From Pomacea canaliculata (Eukaryota > Mollusca > Gastropoda > Architaenioglossa > Ampullariidae), in the NCBI RefSeq assembly GCF_003073045.1, contig NC_037601.1, positions 4,557,872 to 4,621,871 on the forward strand: DNA of 64,000 nucleotides, given 5' to 3'. This document shows positions 24,101-35,200 of the stretch, piece after piece (positions within the stretch are counted from its first letter, which is position 1; each line of letters opens with the position of its first letter). Under the pieces are notes generated by a model. The model was given only the letters and a program-made list of their open reading frames with translations, was not told the origin of the DNA and made no database searches. A program made the position numbers and the translations under genes.

Positions 24101-26335
24101 ATCTAATCTGATCATCTAAACAAAAAATGGATTCAAAACATAGGTACTTTGTGGGGCAGCAGTAATTTGTAGCAGGTTTCACTTGCGCAAAGAAAAGCGT
24201 TTTATTTTTATATTATTGTCTTCAATATTATTAATACATTTTACAACTAAATTTTATTTTGGGGATAAAGACTTTAAAGATTCGACTTTTAAGTCAGTAG
24301 GCCTTCTTTCACTCCCCAAAAATCACCCTCTATGTGTGTGTGTTTTTTTTTCCCACATGGTCTTGTAAATATATAAATCTCAGAAAATCCAAACAGTCCA
24401 GCGTATTGGTTCATTTTAGATTGTGTTTTACCCTTGAAGTACTTTTTATAACTTATAGTATCAAACAAGTTAGTTAGCTATGTCTTTGATTTAAAAAAAA
24501 ATCTTTTTCACAGTTTGAAATCACGTTGTGTTTCAGTGCTTTTAGTTGTTGTCTCAATTCTTACTGCTGTTGGGGCCTGGGCATGGCTGTGGGACCCAAG
24601 AACTTCAGAAGTATGTTTTCATTCATTTCTTTGTACCAGAGTTCCTGAATCCAAAGTGGTTTTAAAAGTAGTCTGTAACTAATCTGTATTTTTGTCCTGA
24701 GGTAGGTTGCAATGATCATATTAATCCTAATCTATATCCTATATATCTATACCTTATTCAGCAATAAACACCCTATAAATTATTCAGCATAAAGATTTTT
24801 AATATGGACAGATACTCCTTGTCTGATATGGAAGCATAGCATGCTGCTGCTCCAGTAGTACACTGTTATAAACAACTGCTTCTTCAAATCTCCAGGAGAA
24901 ACAATTATTCTTTACACTAATTTTTAAAGAGTATTTCTAAACCTGTACAATATTACATCAAGCATGAAATATTCGGGTTTTTCTATAGTAAGCCTAAGAG
25001 GGTAAGCAGAGATAAAATTCACTCTCAGAAGGGTTAGAGAAGGTACATTTTCCCCAGAATAATTCTTTTAAATATCTAACAACAAGTAAAACGTGGAAAA
25101 TATTTTGGTTCTTTATGAGAAAAAGGTATGAAATTTGTATTTATATGCATGTCATTTGTTTCCCAATGTTTCTAGTGTAAATTTATTTTAACATGAATAA
25201 TTGAAAAGGCATTTGCAACATTACTTAGCTGACTGACTTTCCAGAATTTTTAAAGAGAAAAAGCACACAGTTTTGTGCTGAAAAGTTATCAAAATTAGAT
25301 GGGTTAATTTAAATAATTTCTCCATTTTTACTTGATAATAACTAGTGTATGGATGATTATGAACTGATTTTTTTTTCTCTTTTAATGACAAAAATTGATT
25401 GTCCTATGAATGATGATGAACTTTGAATTTTTTACACATTTTTGTTACAGGTCTCCTTTACCCAGTCCTTGTTGTACCATCCTGTCTTTGCCCTAAGCTG
25501 TTTTGTCCTTTTACTTCTGTTCCTCTGTGGAATTCACAAGAGAGTTGTTGCACCATCAATGTATCCCTACTATTCTGTGCTGAATAAATGCTTTTGCTGC
25601 AAGATCAATTAAGACAGCATGCTGATGTAATGAATTATAATTTCTATATATATACTTCAGTGTACAATAGATGTAATGTAGAACATTTTTAGTTATGTTC
25701 TGCAGAAAAATGAAATTTGTAAAACTTTATTAGCTTTTCCACAATGTACTCTTTTCTTGACAAAAGTCTAGTATTGCAGCAAGATGTCGCCTAGTTCTTG
25801 CTGAATACAACATGTCATGTGATGATGTAAGTTTAAATTTACTCTTCTGCTTCTTGTTTATTACCAGTAAACTGGAACTGATATTTAAAAAAAACAATCA
25901 GTCATAAACCAGCTAAAGCCTATTTCCTAAATCTGTGTTGTCAACTGTATAGGATGATAGGTTGGTAAGTGTGCTGCCAGTAGCTGCTTTGAAGACCCAT
26001 AATATCAGAAATTTACATCAGCTTCAAGATTCAGTTCTCAGCAGGCTCAGATTATGAAGGTTGAGGCATGTTTCATGCTTGTTTTGAGGAGATTTTTTTT
26101 TGTAAACAAAGTGAAAAATGTTTGTAAAAAAATTGCAGCTATATTTTCACACAACAGTGCAGTTTTTTAAAATTGTTGAGATGGCTACATGATTATAACA
26201 GTCATACAAGATATCATTTTGTGTAAAGGTGCAATAGATATACATATATGTAATTCCTACCTAAGTGTGCATGACATATTCGTATCTGTGTTTCAGACTG
26301 GAAAATTGATATTGAAGCCCCGACCATCTACATGA
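21147..26335 (+). CDS. CNEP1R1: Nuclear envelope phosphatase regulatory subunit 1 (CNEP1R1/TMEM188)
   Basis: Six exons, all in phase: 21147-21177, 23965-24036, 24537-24610, 25451-25560, 25772-25826 and 26297-26335 (TGA). They give 126 residues, against about 125 in vertebrates. Conserved blocks are [10 protein letters not shown] at the N-terminus, two hydrophobic membrane segments ([20 protein letters not shown] and [20 protein letters not shown]), [17 protein letters not shown], and the C-terminal [10 protein letters not shown]. The family forms the membrane subunit of the CTDNEP1 phosphatase, which activates lipin at the nuclear envelope and ER and so sets the flow of phosphatidic acid into triacylglycerol or phospholipid. 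No frame break was found here, unlike in its neighbours. Intron 1 carries a MULE transposon. Confidence 0.95.
22823..23844 (+). mobile_element. MULE (Mutator-like) transposon remnant with repeat-array termini
   Basis: The left end GGTGTCCGGTCACTTAATCC and the right end (reverse complement) GGTTCCCAGTCACTTAATCC are inverted repeats extending about 100 bases. They consist of tandem units of ACTTCATCCCCGACA and TTTAATCCCC type. The 9-bp word CTTGCAAAC directly abuts both ends (22,814-22,822 and 23,845-23,853), a target duplication of the size made by MULEs. The interior keeps a transposase fragment. The element is 1,022 bp and sits in intron 1 of CNEP1R1. Confidence 0.85.
23036..23479 (+). pseudogene. 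MULE transposase fragment
   Basis: An open frame of about 147 codons contains [18 protein letters not shown], then a Cys, then [18 protein letters not shown]. These are the DDE-region aspartate and the CxxH/FH block of MULE transposases (often called FLYWCH or MULE domain proteins in animals). It then runs into an acidic stretch and [17 protein letters not shown]. The catalytic N-terminal part and most of the C-terminus are missing, so it cannot be active. No native start is evident. It lies between the terminal repeat arrays. Confidence 0.8.
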
Positions 26336-27660
26336 CAGGAACTTCCAGTTTAAAAGTTAACAGATTTTTACAAAAAAATAAGTGCTAAAGAAAAGACAGT
26401 TTTTGCATAATATTGTTATATCCTGCTTTGTTTGGCCATTGTAAGGAAAAGATTTTGGAAAGTATACAAGAGGCACAGATTGCACTAAAGACTTTGAATC
26501 TGTGGGTGAAAAAATAATGCATCAGTACTTAAATTAGGAACATTACGTATTCAGATTTTTTAGCATTCACTGTCATCATCCTTGTCAAAATTGCTTAGCT
26601 TTAGATAGAAATTTCGCATTGTCTGAGAGAATAAGTGAGGTGTGAAACTGAATGTGAATGAAGAAGAATCAGTGGGTCTTAGAGTTGTCCTCTTTTCTTT
26701 GACTGACCAGTCAACTTGGAGTGAATTATTTTTAAACATTGTAACAACTACAATCAGGGATTGATTTCTATTTTACTGTTGGCTTAATTTCAAACCAGTT
26801 GTACACATATGTGTAGATGTTGTCCTCATGTTATTTCCATGTGATGGTCAGCAACAACTTGAGGACTGCTGCTTCTCAAAGAGTCCTGTGTGTTGGCTTG
26901 TGCTCCTGAAATTTGTTTCCTGAAATCTTTTTTTCAAGTTTAAGTCCAAAACACTATGAGTTCACAGCTCGATGGCTCGGATTACTATTCTTGGAAGTCT
27001 CTTCATTCATTTAATTGTGAAGTACTGGCAAGTGCTCATTGTGCTTTAACTTTTAAAAATACTGTGCTGTGAATAATGGGCACTGACAGTGGAGTCATGA
27101 ACTAGAACCTTCTTTACGTACCCCTGTTCCTTATTTTTGTGTGTCTCTGCTCTTCAGGCTCTTTCCCATTTTCTGCATTTGTGGAAACAGAATATGTACT
27201 CTGAGTTTGTGTGTGTGCACCCACATGCCTGCATGCACACACACTCAAATAGTTTTATTATGTAGAAATTGTTGAAGTAAAAGGGTTGTTTAAAATTTTG
27301 TTTTCAAGTTTGTGTGTATGCCTGTATTTGTGCATATGCTGCATGCACGTGCATGGTAGACAGAGAAAGCAAGTGCGTACACATTTTATGTAACTGCGTG
27401 GAAGCATTATGATGATAAAATATAATACTTCATGTGTACAACACTGGTGTTACAATCTCCTAATCTCTTGACATGACACCCAGCTCGATTGAATGGATGA
27501 AGAGGGATAAGGTTTAGCATTTCATGACATACGAGTATGTCACAAAATGTATCATTATTATGTAGGTTATCTCTTGGAATTTTAGTAGTGTGAAGTTTTG
27601 CATACCGCCAGTTATTCGTTGTGCAACAGTAGACACAAAAAAAAAAAATGGAAATGCAAT
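26336..27660. other. Downstream region of CNEP1R1, no gene seen
   Basis: This presumably starts with the 3' UTR of CNEP1R1. No canonical AATAAA was found in the first kilobase. It contains GT-rich stretches and no reading frame with family resemblance. Confidence 0.4.
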
Positions 27661-27679
27661 GAAATGGCAACATCTCAAG

Positions 27680-28115
27680 GAGGAAATGTTCCATTTTCAA
27701 CAAAGATAATGATTGAATTTGAGACCACATTTCCACTCGTGGAGGCGAGCTCAATATACGAAAAAGACCATGAGGCCGGATTTGACAGCTTTGAATTGCA
27801 AGAGAAAGAAGCAGAAGGAGAAGAAACGCTTCCCGAATTATTCGTCTCGTGATTAGAGCAGAGAGGAGAGCAACACATGAGACTCGGGTAGTACTGTGTC
27901 AGTACCTGGGACGAGGACAACAGTAGCACAATGTGGCGATCTTGTAATCAACGCGAGCTCGGAGTGAAGCTCCCGGAGAAGGGATGTCACGTGGTCAGCG
28001 TTACGCCAACGGAAGACGACACGAGTGACATTATTCTGAGCACTTTGAACTTTCTCCAGTGGGCGGTTATGGAGATTGATAAAATGGACTAATAGAGAGC
28101 TGCGGGACACTACAA
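27680..28115 (-). mobile_element. Decayed LINE, end of reverse transcriptase domain
   Basis: The minus strand reads LEKVQSAQNNVTRVVFRW, RNADHVTSLLRELH and, further on, ASWSFSYIEL. This corresponds to the familiar LINE block (L.K.QNNAAR.V, HVTPLLR.LHWLP, and G.RSFSY.AP.VWN). It is eroded and split over two frames. It may be a CR1- or jockey-like element. Confidence 0.6.
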
Positions 28116-29168
28116 AAGCACCACAAGTGTTTGATGACAGAAGCTGACAGGAGGAGTCTGATCAGTGACATCCTGATAAGCTCAAGATGGACTTGCAGGC
28201 TCCACTGATGTGAGATTCCTGGGACAACGATGACACCGAGATTGTCTGAGAATGAGAGATGTTCACTTCAGAGAAAGTGAAAGTAGTAAAGGATGGCAGT
28301 TTTTTTGCAGAGGCTATTAATAGCAACAACAACACTAAAATAATCAGTTTCTCGCCGTTAGCGACTATTTATACCCTCTAAGCAGACGACCCTGACGTCA
28401 TACCTTTTGGATGTCGAGCTCAGTGTTCTTGAACTTGTACTACTGATACATTTTCAACCCACGATATCTTCTTCAAGTATAAAATATCACTCTTACAAAA
28501 TTTTCCAGCTGATAAACGCATTTCAAATGATAAGTTCATTGATAATGAAATATCTTGACTGGCTTATTATATTATTAGTTCATGGCTAAATGTTATCTCA
28601 CCTGACAGGCCGTTTTAGGTTTTCCTGCATAAGGGATGATATAATATAAAGATTAAATTGTAATATCCTAACGCATTTAAAAAGAAATTAATGGATCAGC
28701 TGTATAGTTTATGAAACCAGAATATTTATGGAATTGTATGTATACATACAGGCCCGTTCTTAGCCCCTGCGGGGCCCGAGGCAAAGGGCATGTGCGGGGC
28801 CCTCACGCCACGATCACACGATTTTAGTTGGGATCTAAAGTCACTTTTTTCCTCAGGGATATCTCGTCTTTTATCATTGACAGCACGCTGCATACACATT
28901 ACAACATAAGCCTACGATTAATTTAGTTGTAACGTTCGTCAATAGGTTATGTAACCAACACGTCAAATGGCTACGTAGAGTGGGCTGTCGTAGCAGAAAT
29001 AAAGATTGAATTCCGCACTGAAGTGTTTTATTCAGTTTTGCTCAGCGTCTGGCCTAACTTCTCTCTCTCTCCAATTCACAAAGAGGTCCCACACCACTGT
29101 CAGCTCTGCTATTTATTCTCCCTACCCTCGAACATTCTAGCACAGACATTCTATTTCGTCACAATAAA

Positions 29169-29450
29169 GACATTTTTGAACATCGCTACATTGTTGAACA
29201 TCATTTCCTCCCTCGCGCAATGACAAGACATTTTTACTGTGAACATTGCTACATTGTTGAACATCATTTCCTCCCTCGCATAAGACATTTTACTTTGAAC
29301 ATTGCTACATTGTTGAACATCATTTCCTCCCTCCCACAAAGACAAGACATTTTTACTTTGAACATTGCTACATTGTTGAACATCATTTCCTCCCTCGCAC
29401 AAAGACATTCTACCTTTTACATTGCTGCCGTGCTGAACATTCTGGAATAT
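29169..29450. repeat. Minisatellite, about 58-60 bp unit, inside the hAT element
   Basis: Four full units and a fifth weaker one share ACATTGCTACATTGTTGAAC and ATCATTTCCTCCCTCGCA. Unit length varies slightly between copies. It lies between the left inverted repeat and the transposase 3' end. Confidence 0.85.
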
Positions 29451-29766
29451 AGATGCAAATCTACAACCCAAAGACATTATACTTCGTACACTACTAGAGT
29501 GCTACAGTTACAACGAAGGGAACCCTACAGACAGGCTACAGTCTGCAGTCGTAGTTGAGGTTGAGTTGATGGGTTTGCATCCGCCATTAAGTAACACACA
29601 ACACACACACCGACACACGTACATGCTAAAGACATTCAGATTTAGTAACCAAATAACATAGCAACACGTAAACATACGGCATAATATAACATGTAAATTT
29701 TCAACACTAAAAAATATTTACAAGTGAACTTTCCTGGCCTTCATTGAAGCAAAATCATCAATCAGT

Positions 29767-30471
29767 TCACTGAAATCTCATTCCCGAGAAACACTGTTCT
29801 CGATGGAGAGTATGGCCACAGGCCATGTTCCTCAGCCGATCTTGGCACATCGTTGACCGCAGGTAAGTTTTAATTAATTTCAGCTTCGAGAAACTTCGTT
29901 CTCCGGAAGCTACTGTCACAGGTATTGTGAGGGCAATTCTTAAGGCAATCCATAAACTCTGAAAATCGAATGATCGTCCTTTAATGGAGAGGAAAGTCAA
30001 CATCTTACGAAGGTCTCCATGCACAGAATCTGGAAAAACATACTTCAATACGTCCATTTCCTCGGCAAGCATGTATCCATCGACATCTCGGCTTTCTCCA
30101 TGTGTTAACACATCTTCCAAATTCTTTACACATGACTTCAGCACCGACTTTGGCAACTCCTTGAAGTTGTAGATAAATCCAAAAATTTGATTATGATTCC
30201 TTAATTGTTCAAATCTTCTTTGAAGAGACGCAATTGCTGTATCCACTGTCATGTTGAAGCAGTTGATGCGGAAATCCTCCTGGGCATTTCTTCCTCCTAC
30301 ATCTTCTCCTTCGTATTGTTCGTAATCAAACATTCTCCTTCTCTTTCTAATTCGTGTAGCTTTAAAAACTGGTTCTGTAGCTAAATCCTCTGCAATTTCT
30401 CTTGCATTAATCAGATAGCTTGAAAATCCATTTTGACGATAATCTGTCAGCCATGTGCAAATGCCCTCCAA
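29767..30471 (-). pseudogene. hAT transposase, C-terminal part
   Basis: A 234-codon frame ends with the hAT dimerisation region: VTVASGERSFSKLKLIKTYL followed by RSTMCQDRLRNMA. This is the SGERSFSKLKLIKxxLRSTM signature of the ZMYM1-like (zinc finger MYM type 1-like) hAT transposases widespread in animals. Full-length relatives are about 600-800 residues; the N-terminal zinc finger and RNase H-like catalytic core are absent from this copy. It is therefore a truncated passenger of the 28,749-30,621 element. Confidence 0.85.
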
Positions 30472-30629
30472 GCCATTTAGTGCATCTGAAAAATCCGCAG
30501 TCAGATACGGCTGACTACACTTCCATATGCCTAGTTACTATATCAATCAAAAGCGCGGGGCCCCTTGAAGCGCGGGGCCCTAGGCAGATGCCTCGTCCGC
30601 CTGCCCCTAAGCACGGCCCTGTATACATA

Positions 30630-31235
30630 TGTGCGTTCGTACTTGTGTGTGGTCCTTTGCATGAAGAGTACGGATATGCGTAAATGTTGTGTGGATGATA
30701 TGTTTCGAGAGTGGACTATCAACTAATTTAATAGACCAAATTATTTATCATTTTATTAATAAAGTCTGGACAAAGATTTTGCTCAGATTCCATGTTTCTA
30801 TATTACATGAGGTGATATTTGCCGACTTTCCTAAGCGCGACTCGTTCAACTCTTGCATGTTCAAGACTGAAAGACAGACGAACACAGAAAGGTTCTGCAG
30901 AAATGTACAATTAACCCTTTATCACCAAAGGGGTATGTGGTAGGTGGTGTACCATATGTCTACACTCACAGAACTGACTCTGTGCTTGGCAGCAGACATC
31001 GCACGACTGATGGGTGAACCATAACCACACACACACACAGGTCTTCGTCATTTCCATTGTCTGTTATCACCATAAACTGTTATCACTGATATATATATAT
31101 CGTCCGTGTTGCCATGTAGAAGATGTGATCTCGTGACCAACCATTGTGGCAGCCTGAGATAACTGAGTTCAGAAAATTTGTTGAAAATATCTGGACGTCT
31201 TTGTCCACGACTCTGCTCAGTTTGAAAATCCGAAA
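30630..31235. other. Region upstream of AOAH
   Basis: It holds an (AC)n run near 31,027 and a (TA)n run near 31,090. No gene is seen. The AOAH promoter and 5' UTR must lie here, but I cannot place them. Confidence 0.3.
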
Positions 31236-31635
31236 ATGAAGCAACTTGGAGGATTGTTTGTTTGCTTGTTCATCGCATGCATGGCTTTTGGACAGGTCAA
31301 TAGCAAGCTTACGAGAGGTGTGAACGGCGGAGTCGACTGTGCCAGTAAGTGTGTATGTGTGTGTGTTGTCATATATATATATACTTATTTGTCGTATGTA
31401 ATCTCAGGCAAAAGTCAATTCATTTTCCCCTATGGGTACGTGGAAATATGTAAGTTGGGTTGAAAGGGATGAGTGTGATCATGGTGACCAGAGAAGAGAA
31501 AGAAAAAAACCTACCTAAAATGTATGCATGTTTGTTAGTCCCTTGACTTCAGTGCTCAGTCGACTTTATTGCGGTCTTCCCTCAGCAAGATGCACTAGAC
31601 ACACTAACACTGTGATTTTTTAGGACCAGTGCTGT

Positions 31636-31704
<69 letters not shown>

Positions 31705-32209
31705 TCATTTGAGGGACAAACGAGGAACGTCCATTATGAGATAAGATGCATACGAGTATAACAAGACATACACGTATGCACGTGAGGTCAGAAACAGCTG
31801 TTGCCCAGGAAGGTATCCAGAAGAATAATAATGAGAGTTGGAGAGATAAAGAGATTAATTTAAAAAGCAGTACCACCATCTGCTGTCCTGAAGGAGCAGT
31901 TTGTAACCATTACTTTATGTGAACCGTGATACCCAACGATGCTAACTTAACTTGCTTCACAAATTTGACGACAGTCTCCAGTGTTTCCCAGTTGTTCTGA
32001 GTTAGTCCTCATGTTATTTTTCCTGTTTTCAATATTTGTGTGTGGTCCTTTGCACTTTTTAAGCTTTGTTCACTTTAGTGCTGTATGAAGGCTTTACAGC
32101 TACATTTCTCATGGGAATAATTGAAACCAAGGCAACCGGTGTGTCCTCTCCCTGAGACGTACAGGGAATAATTCAGCGTCCTTAACACCTCACTTGAGCA
32201 AGTCTGCTA

Positions 32210-32240
<31 letters not shown>

Positions 32241-35200
32241 GTATAGAAATTATCTTCTGTTTTATAGTATATTATATATAGACACGAACAAGTATTAATT
32301 CTCGATACAGTTTAAAAAGAAAACTCAAACAAATCGTTTTACATTCCGACGTTACCAGCGAAGACAGAAAGCATAACTGTTCACAATGTGATAGCTGTCC
32401 ATCTGTTTGTCAGCGTGTTTTGTGATCGTGTCGCTGGTGGAGCAGTTGGGGGAGATCCACAACGAGAGTGTGGTGAATTCCACGGCCCGGCTGTGCTCTT
32501 ACCTGCCCGGCAAATACCAGCAATTCTGCAAAGAGTTTGTGGACGCGTTCGGGCCCATCCTTTTCAAACTGTAAGTATATATACCAGCAGATCACAGCCG
32601 TTGCAACTTTCCTCCTCAACGGCAGTAAATGCAATCCTTTGTGCCACTAAAACAAATAAAAAGACTTTTAGTGTAAAAAAAAAGAAAGTCCAGTGGGTTA
32701 GTGATTCTCAAATCACAAAGGTATGAACCCGCCCTCTTACCATCCTTTGTCTAAAGACTTAACATACAACACACAGAGAGGAATCAGAGAACGAACAGTA
32801 GGGATGGAAAGTGTGATAAGTCTGCAGAGGAAGACAAGAGGGAGAATAGTCAATTGATTATAATAAAAAATATCGACAACCATGTTGATTAGTGTAAGGA
32901 GTAATGCTCGTAAAACAGATGCGTTTTAAGTGCACATTTAAACATTCGAAGGTGGGTGGATGGCGGATATGGAAGGGAGGAGAGCTCTATACTGTTTTGC
33001 AGCATAATAACTAAGAAGTCGGTGACCATGATTATGTTGTTCTGGTGACAGGGATAGAGATCGTACGGCCATCAGACGAAGAGCGGATAAGCTGGGATGT
33101 AGGATTGTACATCGACATTCATACGTTGTCAAAGTTACAGCTAATGGGAGAGGCGTGTTTGTGGACAAACGTGACGTCACAAATTTAAACTTCCTTCTGT
33201 TAAATAGTCCCAGTTGTAGAAATTGTAGTCGTTAATCGTACATCTCAAGAACGGAGGAACTATGTTCACCCAGCTTTGGGGAAATAGCGTCTTGCACGCA
33301 CCGAGCACGTACTCGTCATCAGAACAAAGCATTCGCACCCTATCGTGGAAGACCCTATTAAGGGAAGAAAATAATATAAGAAGAACGTAGCACATTCAGA
33401 TGTGGGTGGCGTTATTACTGCCTCTGACAACGAAACTTGTATGTTACAGGATTGAGGACGATGCCAACCCTGACAGAGTGTGCGCCTCCCTCGACTTCTG
33501 TCGCACCGACCCCGGGCGTCAAAGCTGCCGCGTCTTCAGTCCCCACTCTGTGAGTCCATCCTCCCTCTCTTCCTCTTCTGTGTAAAATTAGAAACATGAT
33601 GGAGTAAGCTGTTTGTGTTACGTAATTATTACTGTATTCTGAAATTTGTTTGGATCCTTTATTATCGATCATCATATAGCTCTTGTTTCAACGATGTTTT
33701 ATATTTGTAATTAGCTTTATTTGTATCTGATATATTTTGTTGTGATGAGGTCGCCATGCAACCGTTGCTGGGAGTATGAGTGTATATATATAGTGAGAGA
33801 AATTATTTTAACGTGTATATATATGTATTTATCTGCATATTGCTAGCATGAGCACTATACGGAATAGTAAAGTTGTAGTGTATTATATAACTCATGTTGA
33901 ATGATGTCCTGTGTCTCTCAAGATCCCCACTATCGTCTGTTTCTCTATTGCCATAGAGACAAGTCAGACAATACCACATTTAGAAGAGACAGAAGAAGTA
34001 AATATATCTAATCTCATGTTTTCTATGTTCCGTCCTCACCTGTACACACACTCGCACTCTTTCTGAACGCGCACTATATAACAAATCAAAGATGGAAAAT
34101 ATTGCAAATACAGACAGAATTTTTTTAGTAAGTATAAATAAACTGTGACAAAACATAGCACCATTAAATAGCAGATTATTACTATTCAAAGTGCAGGAAT
34201 CAATTAAATTCGGGAAATTTTCAAAGTTAGTCTATGTATCAGTGTATGCGCACACGCGTGTTAATTCCGCCCCCGTCCGACCACTTTCCCACCTGACCAC
34301 TCTATGGTTGATGAGGAAACTTCATTACATCATGATTACATCATGCAAAAGATTGGCTGACAACTCTCCGATCTTTCCAGACTGCCTTCGAGGAGAGCGT
34401 GTTGCGTGGCAGAGATATTATTGCTAAGCACGACCATCACCATCTGGTGAGTTGTCTGTTGGTCTCATGTTACCGGTACCACTCCTGCAATTCATGTTGA
34501 GACTGTAACACAGGCCTGTCAAGTTGTTTTGTTGTTTTGTGTACCCGCCGTATGCATGTAAACAGCATACATAATTATTAGTGCATTTTGATATGAAGCG
34601 TTTTCTTTGTGATGTGGTATACATTATAGCAATTAATAACTCCAACTGCTCAAACGTTTTTGGAGTCCTGTATTGGATTAATACTCTGGGGCCCATTATC
34701 AAGTCTATGACAGGCGCACGGGAGGCAGAATGAGGCCCTGGGTTTAATTGTCTGTATTTCAAAACAAAAAAAGAAGTGAGCTATTCAGCCTCGGTATGAA
34801 GACCAGTACATGGTCTATGATTTGTGTGTGTTCATATAATTTATAAGAATAAAAATATCTTGTTGTTATAACTGCTATATAAGTTTCGCTAATCACTCTT
34901 GATAATCAAACTAAAAAACATGATGTTTCACAAGCAAGTTTAAAGTTAGCTGAAAGGAGGCATGGATTGTGGAATATTTAATACCTTCGTTAGCACCACC
35001 GGAATTGAAAGAAGAGACAGATTAATATGTTGGGTCATTACGTATTTGTCCTAATTTTCACTTTATTTCCATCCAAAGTGGCACTTAGGAATCAACTTTT
35101 GTGAGCTACCTGGAATAAAAGACATTTGTTTAATTCTTGAAAGGTAAGACATTTTTAATAATAATTTTGCTAAGTTAAATCAGCATATAAAATATTATGC

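Larger units (their letters stand above)
28749..30621 (-). mobile_element. hAT transposon with 8-bp target duplication
   Basis: The left end reads CAGGCCCGTTCTTAGCCCCT and the right end (reverse complement) CAGGGCCGTGCTTAGGGGCA, an imperfect inverted repeat of the hAT CAGG type. TATACATA abuts both sides (28,741-28,748 and 30,622-30,629), an exact 8-bp duplication as hAT elements make. The 1,873-bp body carries the C-terminal half of a transposase on the minus strand and, on the other side, a minisatellite at 29,169-29,450. The conserved duplication suggests a fairly recent insertion. It lies in the CNEP1R1-AOAH intergenic space. Confidence 0.9.

Noticed and set aside
27598..27852. Open frame of 84 codons, plus strand, with acidic end (KEAEGEETLPELFVS)
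   Set aside because: It is antisense to a recognisable decayed LINE fragment that covers 27,680-28,115, so it is a shadow frame.
31604..31879. Poly-leucine frame on the minus strand
   Set aside because: Produced by the (AAT)n microsatellite read as TTA codons.
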